Shown: piece by piece, positions 1 through 8,530 of the stretch | Layout: the number at the start of each line of letters is the position of its first letter | Position numbering within the stretch: position 1 is the stretch's first letter | NCBI GenBank assembly: GCA_019448385.1 | Contig: JAGTXO010000046.1 | Location: 62,001-126,000, forward strand | DNA from: Diacronema lutheri | Lineage: Eukaryota; Haptophyta; Pavlovophyceae; Pavlovales; Pavlovaceae | DNA: 64,000 nucleotides | Reading direction: 5' to 3' | Made by a program: the position numbers and the translations under genes | Notes under the pieces: generated by a model | Seen by the model: only the letters and a program-made list of their open reading frames with translations | Database searches by the model: none | What the model was told of the DNA's origin: nothing

Positions 1-596
1 TTCGCGAGCGCGGCGTCAATCCCGTTTCTCGGTTTCGAGCCCTTTGAGTTCATCGGCTCGGGGAACGGTATGCGGCACGGTGGCCGAGGCGCGAGCCGCC
101 GCCGCCGCCGCCGCCGCGTCGCGCGCGCCGACGTGCCGCGCCCGCGCCGCCCCGCGCGCGTGCGCACGCAGGTGAGCAGGTCCATCCCGAGGACGAAGTG
201 CTCCTACGCGAGAGCTTCCGGCACGAGCTGAGCAGCCGCACGTCGCAGCTGATGATGACCCCGCCGCCATCGTTGGCGCAATTGGCGGACGGCGGCGCAA
301 ACGATGGCGGCTTCTACGCGCACGTCGCGCAGGAGGTGGTGCGCGCGGGCGAGGGGGGCGCCGCGCCGGCGGAGGAGCCCGCGCACGACGACGCGCACGC
401 GCACGAGCCGGTGCTGGCCGTCTCGCGCGCGCGCGGCAACGTGCGCGTGCGCAAGTCGGAGGGGTACGTGTGGACCGACTTTGTGGCGACGCTCAAGTGG
501 CACGGCGCGGAGTTTGGCTGCTTCTTTGTGCAGCACCGGCCGAGCATAGTGCGCAAGCAAATGTTCTGGGCACGCAAGAACCACACGCTCCACTGA
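1..596 (+). CDS. 3' end of a gene of unknown function (5' truncated by window edge)
   Basis: Two exons are visible. The first (1-67) reads through the window edge in frame 1 and ends at a GTATGCGG donor. The intron is 68-171 and ends in CACGCAG. Exon 2 (172-596) restores the frame and gives the junction SGN-G-EQVHPEDEVLLRE, ending at TGA 594-596. The C-terminal part is hydrophilic, with an acidic/His stretch (EEPAHDDAHAHE) followed by a compact segment rich in aromatic residues (VWTDFVATLKWHGAEFGCFF). I do not recognise the family. No signal peptide can be judged because the N-terminus is missing. Its stop lies 63 bp from the stop of the convergent methyltransferase gene. Confidence 0.6.
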
Positions 597-659
597 GCGG
601 TCCCCCCTTCCCGGGGGGGGGGGTCCCCCCCCAAGCCCAGCAGTCCCCCTCAGGTCAGC

Positions 660-1520
660 TCATACGTCACGCGTGGCGACGACCATCGTGAAGCCGGGAT
701 GCGGCGTGCGCCCCGGGTACATCTCCTCAAAGTCAGGCCTGCGCAGCACGTGCAGCGGCGCCCAGCCCGCCCCCTCGAGCGCGTCGACCGACTCGCCGAC
801 CGGTGCGAGCGGCTCGTACGGCAGCTGCACACGCAGCTCATCGAGGCGGTCGGCCCACGACGGCTCGAGGACCTGCGCGCAAAGCGTCGAGCCGGGCGCG
901 CCGCCGAGCCGCGCCGCCATCGCGAAGAGCTCCGCATGCGTGCGCCTCGGCAGGTACTCGAGCAGCCCCTCAACGACCCAGTGCGTCGGCGTGCGCGCGC
1001 ACAGCCCGGCGGCGCACAGGGCGGCGGCGCTCGCTGGCGGGTCCGCGAGATCGGCTTGCACCGTGACGAGGCGCGCGCACGTGCGCTGCGCGCCCGCATC
1101 GCTCAGCACGCGCGCCTTGGCGTCCTGCACGCGCGCGTCCGAGTCGATCTCAAACACGGTGGCGGCAGTGAGCGGCAGCCGAAACGCGCGCGTGTCCATG
1201 CCGGCGCCGAGCAGCACGACCTGCTGGCCCTTGGCCGTCCGGCTCACGACGACGCGCGTGAGCCAGTCGTCGAGCACGCGCGTGCGCACGGCCATGATCT
1301 CCACGCCGTCCGCGCGCAGCCGGCTCTGCTCGTGCGCGACGCGTGCGCTCGGCGAGAGAAGCGCATCAACGAGCACGTGCGCGTACGGGTCGTCGCAGAG
1401 CGGCTTGGGCGTGTGCGCGCGCTCCCACGCGCGGCAGTATGCTGTCAGCAGCGCGGTCTGCTGCACCGCCGTCAGCTCCGGCGGCCGGGCGAGGGCCGAG
1501 AGCGCGCGCCGTAGGAGCAT
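660..1520 (-). CDS. SAM-dependent methyltransferase, leucine carboxyl methyltransferase (LCM/TIGR00027) type
   Basis: A single-exon gene of 286 residues. It has the class I Rossmann start VVLLGAGMDTRAFRL near residues 100-115, an acidic end to strand beta2 (VFEIDSD), and the family's WVVEGLLEYLP block, which is typical of the LCM family (PP2A leucine carboxyl methyltransferases and the bacterial/fungal TIGR00027 enzymes). The length fits the family. The ATG at 1520-1518 is chosen; the codon just before it is GTG. The substrate cannot be read from sequence. The family includes O-methyltransferases acting on protein carboxyl groups and on small molecules. The gene is head-to-head with the RING-CH gene (86 bp between start codons), so the two probably share a promoter. 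Confidence 0.85.
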   Translation of the reverse strand: MLLRRALSALARPPELTAVQQTALLTAYCRAWERAHTPKPLCDDPYAHVLVDALLSPSARVAHEQSRLRADGVEIMAVRTRVLDDWLTRVVVSRTAKGQQVVLLGAGMDTRAFRLPLTAATVFEIDSDARVQDAKARVLSDAGAQRTCARLVTVQADLADPPASAAALCAAGLCARTPTHWVVEGLLEYLPRRTHAELFAMAARLGGAPGSTLCAQVLEPSWADRLDELRVQLPYEPLAPVGESVDALEGAGWAPLHVLRRPDFEEMYPGRTPHPGFTMVVATRDV

Positions 1521-1606
1521 CACTCGAGGCGCGCCGTGGAGGAGGACGCGCGCTCCGGCCGGCCCAAAGTTGGTCCGAACTTACAAGGGACGCAGGCAGG
1601 GCAGAA
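1521..1606. promoter_or_regulatory. shared bidirectional promoter (methyltransferase / RING-CH E3)
   Basis: 86 bp separate two divergent start codons. No TATA box is visible. The segment must hold both 5' UTRs and both core promoters unless transcription starts inside the neighbouring gene. Confidence 0.5.
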
Positions 1607-2671
1607 ATGCAAGTCAGCGTGCGGCTCGCGCCGAGCAGAGCGTGGACACGAGTGAGCATTGAGGCGGGAGCGACCGTCGCCGAGCTGCGCGAGCTCATCG
1701 GCGAGCACGTGCGTGCGCACGAGCCGCGCGACGGCGCCTTCACGCTGTGCTACCGGGGCGTGGCGCTCTCGGACGGCGCGCAGGTGCTGTCGGCGCTTGG
1801 CTTCGCAGACGCGCCGGTCGTCGTCGCGCATTGGCACGTGGCGAACGCGCCGCGCGCGGGCGGCGATCACGCACCGCCGCGCACGGGCGGCGCCGCCCAC
1901 GCTGCGGCTGCCGATCCGCTCGGCGGCGGCGCCTCCGCCGGCGATGCCGGCGGCGACGACGACGATGTGGACGAGCCCGCGTGCAGGCTGTGCTTCGCGG
2001 GCGCCGAGTGCGGCGCGCTGCTCGCGCCGTGCCTGTGCGCCGGCTCGATGCGCTACGCCCACGTGGACTGCCTCAACCAGTGGCGCCTCACGTCCACCAA
2101 CGCGCAGAGCTTTGTGCGCTGCGACCAGTGCGGGTACGTGTACGTGACCGATGCGACGAGGCTCGCGCCGTGGCTGCAGTCGGAGGCGCTCTGCCGCTCG
2201 CTCAGCGCATGCGCGCTCGTGCTCGCCACGCTCGTCGGTGGGCTCGTCTTTGGCGGCATCGAGCGCCGCTTCTACGCGCTCGTCGACTGGGAGCCGCGCG
2301 CACATTCAAACCCGGCGCTGCTTAGGCGTTTCGCCGCCGGGTGGGTGTTCGACCGGCTGATGGCCGGGCTGCTCGTCGTCGCGCTGTGCGGCCTGGGCAT
2401 GCACCTCCGCCTGCTCCTCGCCACCGACCACTTCACCCGCCAGGAGTGCTTACGCGGCCTCCTCGTCGCATTCGCGGCGAACGGCCCGCGCATCTTCCGC
2501 CTCCTCGCGGTGATCGGCGTTCTGCACTACACGCGATTCGTCTACACGGCGGTCAGCCGGCGCGTGAAGCTGCTCATGCTCAAGTACGGCGAAGTGCTCT
2601 TCGCGAGCGACGTGGCGGAGGCTCGCGCGCGGGGCCGGGCGGGGCTCGGGGCGGGCACGTCAGTGTCGTGA
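1607..2671 (+). CDS. membrane RING-CH (RINGv, MARCH-type) E3 ubiquitin ligase with N-terminal ubiquitin-like segment
   Basis: A 354-residue protein. Residues about 1-75 look like a ubiquitin-like fold (MQVSVRLAPSRAWTRVSIEA, then LCYRGVALSDGAQVLSALGF). They are followed by an acidic linker and a C4HC3 RING-CH domain: C-RLC near residue 127, then CLC, HVDCLNQW and CDQCGY. At least three hydrophobic helices follow, which would anchor it in a membrane as in MARCH proteins. Such enzymes take ubiquitin from an E2 and tag membrane proteins for turnover. The ATG at 1607 starts the Ubl-like segment; the upstream open frame is antisense to the methyltransferase. The last six codons and the stop lie inside the left arm of a 53-bp inverted repeat, so the C-terminal residues GTSVS are set by that repeat. 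Confidence 0.85.
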   Translation: MQVSVRLAPSRAWTRVSIEAGATVAELRELIGEHVRAHEPRDGAFTLCYRGVALSDGAQVLSALGFADAPVVVAHWHVANAPRAGGDHAPPRTGGAAHAAAADPLGGGASAGDAGGDDDDVDEPACRLCFAGAECGALLAPCLCAGSMRYAHVDCLNQWRLTSTNAQSFVRCDQCGYVYVTDATRLAPWLQSEALCRSLSACALVLATLVGGLVFGGIERRFYALVDWEPRAHSNPALLRRFAAGWVFDRLMAGLLVVALCGLGMHLRLLLATDHFTRQECLRGLLVAFAANGPRIFRLLAVIGVLHYTRFVYTAVSRRVKLLMLKYGEVLFASDVAEARARGRAGLGAGTSVS

Positions 2672-2798
2672 GTCGTGACGAGCGTGAGTCGGACTCACGT
2701 CTGTCACGCGCGACAGAAGCAAGCTCGTGGCGCTGAACGGGGCTCGACAGACGTGAGTCCGACTCAGGCTCGTCACGACTCACGACACTGACGTGCCC
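2653..2798. repeat. 53-bp inverted repeat with 40-bp loop
   Basis: The left arm (2653-2705) and right arm (2746-2798) are reverse complements over 53 bp with a single mismatch; the loop is 2706-2745. The left arm begins GGGCACGTCAGTGTCGTGAG and the right arm ends with its complement. It sits between the tails of two convergent genes and overlaps the RING-CH stop codon, so both transcripts could carry a long hairpin at their 3' ends. A recent fold-back insertion or a small non-autonomous element are both possible; I see no clear target duplication. Confidence 0.9.
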
Positions 2799-2838
2799 AC
2801 TGTGGGCATGCGCAGCAACGACCGAAGTTCAGCCCACA

Positions 2839-5229
2839 CTACCTGCCCCGGATGCCGCGGTGCGCACTTGGCTTTGGCGAGCGCAGCGCGGCAAGGCGCT
2901 TCCGCTTTTGGCGCAGCAGCTCAACTCGGCGGGCGCGCTCTGGGTCCACCGCCTCGCGCGCGTGGCTCCCGAGCTGCTCGCCGCGGTTGGCCGCGGGCTC
3001 TGCGGCGGACGCCGCGGCGCGGCCGGGCTTGGCGCAGCTGGGCTCCGTCGGCTCGCGCGCACCATCCTCCTGCGTGCGCTGCCGCTCGTCGCCGCCATCC
3101 ACGCCGCCCTCGTCCCCGCCGCCCTCGCCCTCGCTTTCGCCCTCGTGCAGGCCGAGCGCCGTGTCGAGGGCGTGCGCGGAGAGTTTTCCCGCCTTAAATC
3201 GTTTGAGCAGACGCGCCTCGTGCGCAAAGTCGTCCTCGTCGCCATCGTCGTCCTCGTCGTCGTCCCGCGCCTCGATGCGGGCGGCCGCGGCGGCGCGCGG
3301 CCCGCTCGCCGCGCCGAGCGCCCCTCCGCCTCGCCGCGCCTCGTGCTTGGCCGCCGCCTTCGCGTTGCGCGCCGCCTTGCGCCGCGCACGGCGCGCCTCG
3401 CGCTCCGCCTCGCGATCGCGCAGCGGCTCGGCGGCTGCGGCGGCGTCGACGGCGGCCTGGCGCCGCGCGCGCTTGTCGTGCAGCTGCTGCACGCGCACCC
3501 TCTCCCTCGCCTTGTCCTTGTATCCGATCGAGTCGATGTCGGTCTCGACGGCGCCGCTGGCGACGAGCCCGGCCGCAAAGCGCGCGACGTGCGCGTCGAG
3601 TGCGCCGGGCGCGCCCTTGCGCAGCTCGGTGACGCGCGGCATCTTGAGCAGCGCGTACGACGTGGCGAGCGCGCCCAGGTTGAGCTTGCTGAACTCGAAG
3701 ATGTACTTGAGCTGGTGCTCGCGGTACGCGCGCACGTGCGAGACGAACGCGCGCGCCGCCTTTTCGAGCAGCGCGCGATCGGCGACGAGTGCGCGCTTCG
3801 CGTCGGCAATCGCGTCGCTCGCGCGAGCGCGCGCGGCCTCCGCCGCCGCCTCCGTGCCCTCCGCCTCCGGCCGCGCGCCCTCGCGCTGCTCGCCCCACGG
3901 CACAATGGGCACGCGGCGCACTTTTAAAAAGTGCACGTACGCCTCCTCCTCGGGCGTGACGAGCAGCAGCGACGAGCCCGAGCGGCCCATGCGCGCGGTG
4001 CGCCCGACGCGGTGGATATACGTGTCTGGGTCCTGCGGCGCGTCGTACTGCACGATCCAGTCCACGTCGGGGATGTCGAGGCCGCGTGCAGCCACGTCGG
4101 TGCACAGGAGCACCGCGCCGCCATCTTGCCGCGCATCAAGGCGACCGACGGCGCCGCCATCTTGCCGCACAGCGCCACGCTCGGCGGCGCGCGCGGCCGG
4201 CGCGGAGCAGCGCTCGCGGTACCAGGCGTACGCAGCGGTGCGCTTCGCCGCCGCCATCTTGCCGTGCAGCGGCCGGATGTGCGCGCCGCGCAGCCTGGGC
4301 AGCAGCGGCAGCAGGTCGCCCAAAAAATCGACAGCAGCGCAAGTGAGCGCGTACACGATCACGCGCTCCGACGAGCGCTCGGCGAGGAACTCGACGAGCG
4401 TGCCGAGCTTGTGCTCGAGCTCGCAGACGGAGAACCAGTTGGTCAGCGAAGCGGGCGTCGGCTGCGCGCGCTTGTCCAACGGCAGCACCTGCACGTCCAC
4501 CTTCACCGGGTTGCGCAGCCCCGCACGGATCAGCTGTAAAAGTGTCTCGGTCTGCGTCGCAGAGAAGAGGCCGGTGCGCCGCTGCTTGGGCAGCCGGTTG
4601 AGGATCGCGTTCAGCGTCTGCTCGAAGCCCATGTCGAGCAGCCGATCCGCCTCGTCGAGCACGAGCAGCTCGAGCTCGCTCACGCGCAGCAGCGGGCCGA
4701 GCGCGCCCAGCGAGTGCTCGATGCGGCCGGGCGTGCCCACGACGACGTGGCAGCCGTGCGCGCGCAGCGCCTCGCGGTCGCTCTCGAGGCGCGTGCCGCC
4801 GACGAGCGGGAGCACCGCCAGCTCGCGCTCGTACCGCCCGGCGAACAGCGCAGCGACGGCGCACACCTGCGCGGCGAGCTCGCGCGTCGGCTCGATCACG
4901 ATCGCGCCGATCTGCGCCGGCTTGAGCGGCTCGGCGCGGCGCGCGAGGAGCTCAAAGAGGGGCACGAGGAAAGCGAGCGTCTTGCCCGACCCCGTGCACG
5001 CCTGCACCACCACGTCCTTGCGCGAGAGGAAGTGCGGGATCACCGCCTCCTGCACGGGCGTCGCGTGCGTGAAGCCGGCGTCGCGCAGCGCGCCGAGCGT
5101 GCCGTCGAGGAGTCGCGGCTCGAGCTGCTCAAAGGGCTGGCGCGCGTCGAGCGCGGGCTCCGATTCGCGCGCGCGCACCCTCGTTGGCGCGCCCTCCCCC
5201 GCGCCCGTGGCTCGCCGGGCGGCCGGCAT
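2839..5229 (-). CDS. DDX55: DEAD-box RNA helicase, DDX55/Spb4-like (60S ribosome biogenesis)
   Basis: An intronless gene of 796 residues. Helicase motifs in order: Q-motif region with F33 upstream, GSGKT 80-84, PTREL 114-118, TPGR 166-169, DEAD 192-195, SAT 223-225, ARGLD 380-384 and HRVGRTAR 406-413. After the core come a DDX55-like middle part and a long Lys/Arg- and acid-rich C-terminus. The LTNWFSVCELEHKLGTLVEF block matches the Spb4/DDX55 group, which acts in nucleolar maturation of 25S/28S pre-rRNA. An insert of about 25 residues between motifs IV and V (about 345-370) carries RQDGGAV twice and has no family counterpart. The start is 70 bp downstream of the stop of the next minus-strand gene. 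The assignment to Spb4 rather than another nucleolar DEAD helicase is likely but not proven. Confidence 0.85.
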   Translation of the reverse strand: MPAARRATGAGEGAPTRVRARESEPALDARQPFEQLEPRLLDGTLGALRDAGFTHATPVQEAVIPHFLSRKDVVVQACTGSGKTLAFLVPLFELLARRAEPLKPAQIGAIVIEPTRELAAQVCAVAALFAGRYERELAVLPLVGGTRLESDREALRAHGCHVVVGTPGRIEHSLGALGPLLRVSELELLVLDEADRLLDMGFEQTLNAILNRLPKQRRTGLFSATQTETLLQLIRAGLRNPVKVDVQVLPLDKRAQPTPASLTNWFSVCELEHKLGTLVEFLAERSSERVIVYALTCAAVDFLGDLLPLLPRLRGAHIRPLHGKMAAAKRTAAYAWYRERCSAPAARAAERGAVRQDGGAVGRLDARQDGGAVLLCTDVAARGLDIPDVDWIVQYDAPQDPDTYIHRVGRTARMGRSGSSLLLVTPEEEAYVHFLKVRRVPIVPWGEQREGARPEAEGTEAAAEAARARASDAIADAKRALVADRALLEKAARAFVSHVRAYREHQLKYIFEFSKLNLGALATSYALLKMPRVTELRKGAPGALDAHVARFAAGLVASGAVETDIDSIGYKDKARERVRVQQLHDKRARRQAAVDAAAAAEPLRDREAEREARRARRKAARNAKAAAKHEARRGGGALGAASGPRAAAAARIEARDDDEDDDGDEDDFAHEARLLKRFKAGKLSAHALDTALGLHEGESEGEGGGDEGGVDGGDERQRTQEDGAREPTEPSCAKPGRAAASAAEPAANRGEQLGSHAREAVDPERARRVELLRQKRKRLAALRSPKPSAHRGIRGR

Positions 5230-5298
5230 GATCTTCTTTGTCCCCGTCGCCTGTCAACCTGACTCGGTGACTGTCATCATATTCCGATCCAGGCTCAC

Positions 5299-8200
5299 TC
5301 ACTGCTTGACGCGCTGCCCCTTCCGCGTCGAGTACAACTTGATGACGCAGCCCTGCGCGACCGGCTCGTCCTTGCGCAGCTGCCGCACGGCGCGCGGCTC
5401 GTCAAGCGGCCTGCCCTCCGCGCGCACAAACTCGCCGCCGAGCAGCCTGTACGGCGCGTGGCACAAGATGGCGAACAGGTCGCCCACCGTGCTGCCCGGC
5501 CGGAGGAGCACGACATCGCGCACGTGCGCGCGGTCGGCGCTCGCGTCGCCGCCCTCGCGCAGCGCCGCCTCGCTGAGCGGGTACGAGCGCGCCGTCAATA
5601 GGTCGCACACGGGGAAGGCGACGACGGGAGGTCGCAGCCAAAAGGCGCGCTGCAGCGTCGCCTGCACGCCGCCGGCAATGCGCTCCGCCGGCGCGGACGG
5701 TGAGCTCAGCTGCGCGAGCGCGCGCGCGCCGTCCTCGCCGCACGGCACGATGGCGAACCCACACCGCCGCGCGAGCTCGAGCGCGTGCGCGTCGCGCGGT
5801 GCGAGCCGGTGCGCCGTCCCGTCGTCGGCGCCGCCGCCGGCACGCACGCTCGGCGCACTCGCGCAGAGGAGCGTCACCGTCACCGTCACCGTCGGTTGAG
5901 TCCCCTCGCCGTCACCGTCGGCGCGCGCGTCGAGCGGCGCGCCGTTGCCGTCGGCGCCGGCGCCGCACGAGTCGCGCAACGCGACGATGCCCTCGCGCTC
6001 GAGGCGTTGCAGCTCGCCCTCAGCCAGGGCGCTGCACGGCACGACCGCCGCGGCGAGCGCGGGCGCGAGGCGCGCGAGCTCGGCGCGCAGCAACTCGATG
6101 TGCACGGTCGCACCGCGCAGGTCGGCCTTGTTGGCGCAGATGACGGTGCCAAAGCGCAGCGCGAGGAACGAGTCGACCAACGCGCACACGTCGTCCGCGC
6201 ACCACGCGCGCGCGCGCTCGAGCGGCGGCGGCGGTGGCGCGCACACGTGCAGCGCCTTTTCCGCGAGCGCGGGCGGCGCGTGGTAGCCGGTGAAGAGGTT
6301 GAAGAGATGGGCGGGCCGACGGAGCACCTTGTCCCACGAGTCGGCCACGTTGTCGTACACCCAACGGGAGAGCTCTCGATGCACCCACGCCACGTCCTCG
6401 CGCATGCTCGTCGCGCCAGGCGCGCGCTCGGCCGCGACGCCGTCGGCGACGCCGGCCTGCGGCGCGGCGACGACGAGGTTACCGTTCGCGTCGGCGCTCG
6501 CGGACGCGTCGGTGATGTGCACGAGCGCGTCCGCGTCGCACAGGTCGTTGAGAAAGCGGTTGCCGCGCCCGCGCCCGTCGCACGCACCCGGCACGAGCCC
6601 GGCCACGTCCTTGAGCACGACGGGCACGGCCACAGTGCGGCATGGCGCTCCGGTGGGCGCGCGCACGTGCACGAGCGCGACGCCCGTGTTCGGCTCAATC
6701 GTCGTAAACGGGTGCGCGCCGACGCGCGCGCCCTGCGTGTGCGTCGCCGCGTTAAAGAAGCTCGACTTGCCCGCGCTCGGCTTGCCCACCAGCCCAATCG
6801 TGAACCGCCATCGCCCTGAACGCCCCGAGCCGAGGGCAGCGGCTGGCGCGGCGTGTCCGGACGCACCCGAGCCGGACCAGCCCGTCGGCACCGCGGAGAG
6901 CGAGGCGCACAGCGCCGCCGGCAGGTCGCCGCACGGCGCGCCGTTCGCCGCCTCAACCCTCCGGCTGCGCGGCAGACCGAGCGGCCGCGCGCCGCCCGCC
7001 GCCGCCGCCGCCGCCGAGTCGCGCACGCCGTCGGTCGGCTCGGCCGCCGCGCCGGCGGCGCTGCCCGCGCGCGCGTCGCGCTCGTCGCCGCCCTCGTCCG
7101 CGAGCGCGCCGCCGCGCTGCGCGCACGCGCCCTCCACCCAGTCCTTCGCCGCGGTGATGAGCTCGAAGCACGCGCAGCTGCCCGCGCTTTCCTCCGCAAT
7201 TGTGTCGAGGTGGGCAAGCAGCGCGCTTTCAAAATGGGGCGGCAGAGGCGAGCCGTGCCAGTGCGCGACGCGGTCGGGCTCGACGAGGAGCTGCGCGCGG
7301 CCCACGAGCGTCTCGCGCGACGGGTAGCCTGCGGGCAGCGAGAGCCGCAGCCACAGCGTCGCGCCGAGCCGCGCGCCGCCACCCTCCGCGCCCGCCGTAG
7401 GGTCGGCGCGCAGCAGCGCGCGCAGCAGCGCGGGCGCACCCGGCTCGAGCTCGCGCGCGCCGTCCACGCGCTCGCCGGCCGCATCGCCATCGCGCGCCTC
7501 CTCGCCGAGCGCGATCTGCTCCTGCAGGATGGCGGCGAGGGCAAGCAGCTCCTCCACCGCCTCCTCCTCGCATTGCGACACGAGCGCCGGCGGCGGGCGG
7601 GCGGGGCGGGCGGAGTGCTGCTGCGGCGCGGGGGGCCTGGGCGTGTGAGGCGGCGGCGGCGGCGACGACGACGACGACGAGGCCATCACGCCGGCTGCGC
7701 GTGCTGGTGTGCCGCCCACCGCCATCGTGCCCTCCGCTGCGGCCAACGCACCCTCGCCCTCCGCTCGGCCCAGCGGCGCGCACGGCCGCGCCGCGCCGGC
7801 CGATCCGGCCGATCCGGTGGCCACCGCCGCGCGCACGAACTGGGTGAGCACGCGCGCAAACTCGGCCGACGTTGGCACCGCGTGCGCGCCCGCGTGCACG
7901 TATGTTGCCGTGCTCGCGCCCGCTCGCGCGCACAGCCGCGCCACCTCCTCGGACGTTGCGCGCGGCACGAGCGTGTCCGCCTCGCCGTGCACGTGCAGCG
8001 ACGGGAGATGCAGCGCGGCGGGCGCGTCGGCGGCACAATCGGGCGCCGCGCACAACACGACGAAGCGCAGGCGCAGAGCCACGCCTGGTACGGCCTGCTG
8101 CGCGCACAGGCGAAGCGCCGCGCGGCAGCCCTGGCTGAAGCCGAAGACGCCGTCGTACGGCGCGCCACCGGCGCTCGCCAAGCGGATTGCGTCGAGCGAT

Positions 8201-8499
8201 TCGGCCCAGCCGTCGTCGCCATCGAGCGCGTTGCCCGCCGGCTCGTCCCGAAACCATGAGCGCGCCGCGCCGCGCTCACCCAGCTCGTGCGCCGCCTCTT
8301 CCACCCAGCCGGCGCGCGCCTCGTGCGGCGCGGTCGCGAACGTCGCGTCGACGGGCAGAGCGCGCAGAAGCGGCGCAAGCTTGCGCGCGAAGAGAATGCC
8401 GTTGCTCGTGTACCCGTGCAAGAAAAGCACGCGCGGCCGCGCCGGCGCCGGCGCGTCGTCCACGCCCACGACGACCGGCCGCGCTGGCCGTCGCCCCAT
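5299..8499 (-). CDS. fusion protein: FSH1-type serine hydrolase + RWD domain + Obg-family (Ygr210-like) GTPase + TGS
   Basis: One uninterrupted frame of 1066 codons. Residues about 20-230 are an FSH1/OVCA2-type alpha/beta hydrolase: FLHGYTSNG near 28, nucleophile elbow GFSQG near 120, acidic residue in HGEADTLVP, His in HAGAHAVP. A Ser/Pro-rich linker follows (MASSSSSS at residue 272). Then comes an RWD-like domain (SLPAGYPSRE, with HFESALLAHL). The GTPase starts near residue 570: GLVGKPSAGKSS (G1), PFTTIEPNTGV (G2 region), DVAGLVPG (G3) and NKAD (G4). Its C-terminus is a TGS domain (LRPGSTVGDLFAILCH). The GTPase resembles the eukaryotic/archaeal Ygr210 subgroup, which is linked to ribosomes. 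No stop or convincing intron separates the halves. If they are separate genes, the GTPase would start at 7686 and the hydrolase would lack a stop. The start ATG 8499-8497 is 31 bp from the ligase ATG. Confidence 0.75.
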   Translation of the reverse strand: MGRRPARPVVVGVDDAPAPARPRVLFLHGYTSNGILFARKLAPLLRALPVDATFATAPHEARAGWVEEAAHELGERGAARSWFRDEPAGNALDGDDGWAESLDAIRLASAGGAPYDGVFGFSQGCRAALRLCAQQAVPGVALRLRFVVLCAAPDCAADAPAALHLPSLHVHGEADTLVPRATSEEVARLCARAGASTATYVHAGAHAVPTSAEFARVLTQFVRAAVATGSAGSAGAARPCAPLGRAEGEGALAAAEGTMAVGGTPARAAGVMASSSSSSPPPPPHTPRPPAPQQHSARPARPPPALVSQCEEEAVEELLALAAILQEQIALGEEARDGDAAGERVDGARELEPGAPALLRALLRADPTAGAEGGGARLGATLWLRLSLPAGYPSRETLVGRAQLLVEPDRVAHWHGSPLPPHFESALLAHLDTIAEESAGSCACFELITAAKDWVEGACAQRGGALADEGGDERDARAGSAAGAAAEPTDGVRDSAAAAAAGGARPLGLPRSRRVEAANGAPCGDLPAALCASLSAVPTGWSGSGASGHAAPAAALGSGRSGRWRFTIGLVGKPSAGKSSFFNAATHTQGARVGAHPFTTIEPNTGVALVHVRAPTGAPCRTVAVPVVLKDVAGLVPGACDGRGRGNRFLNDLCDADALVHITDASASADANGNLVVAAPQAGVADGVAAERAPGATSMREDVAWVHRELSRWVYDNVADSWDKVLRRPAHLFNLFTGYHAPPALAEKALHVCAPPPPPLERARAWCADDVCALVDSFLALRFGTVICANKADLRGATVHIELLRAELARLAPALAAAVVPCSALAEGELQRLEREGIVALRDSCGAGADGNGAPLDARADGDGEGTQPTVTVTVTLLCASAPSVRAGGGADDGTAHRLAPRDAHALELARRCGFAIVPCGEDGARALAQLSSPSAPAERIAGGVQATLQRAFWLRPPVVAFPVCDLLTARSYPLSEAALREGGDASADRAHVRDVVLLRPGSTVGDLFAILCHAPYRLLGGEFVRAEGRPLDEPRAVRQLRKDEPVAQGCVIKLYSTRKGQRVKQ

Positions 8500-8530
8500 C
8501 GTGCCCTCGGTTTGCCGCCTTCGCGCGGGG
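8500..8530. promoter_or_regulatory. 31-bp divergent spacer (hydrolase-GTPase / DNA ligase I)
   Basis: Only 31 bp lie between the two assigned ATG codons. It contains no TATA box. At least one transcript probably starts inside the opposite gene's first exon, or the ligase uses a very short leader. Confidence 0.5.

Noticed and set aside
1343-1606. In-frame extension upstream of the RING-CH ATG
   Set aside because: It is antisense to the conserved methyltransferase and lacks any ubiquitin-like pattern; the ATG at 1607 starts the recognisable domain.
2852-5899. Long plus-strand open frame (about 1015 codons) opposite the helicase and GTPase genes
   Set aside because: It is a GC-rich antisense shadow: Ser/Arg/Ala-rich with no domain. 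The opposite strand carries clear conserved genes. Many such frames occur across the window.
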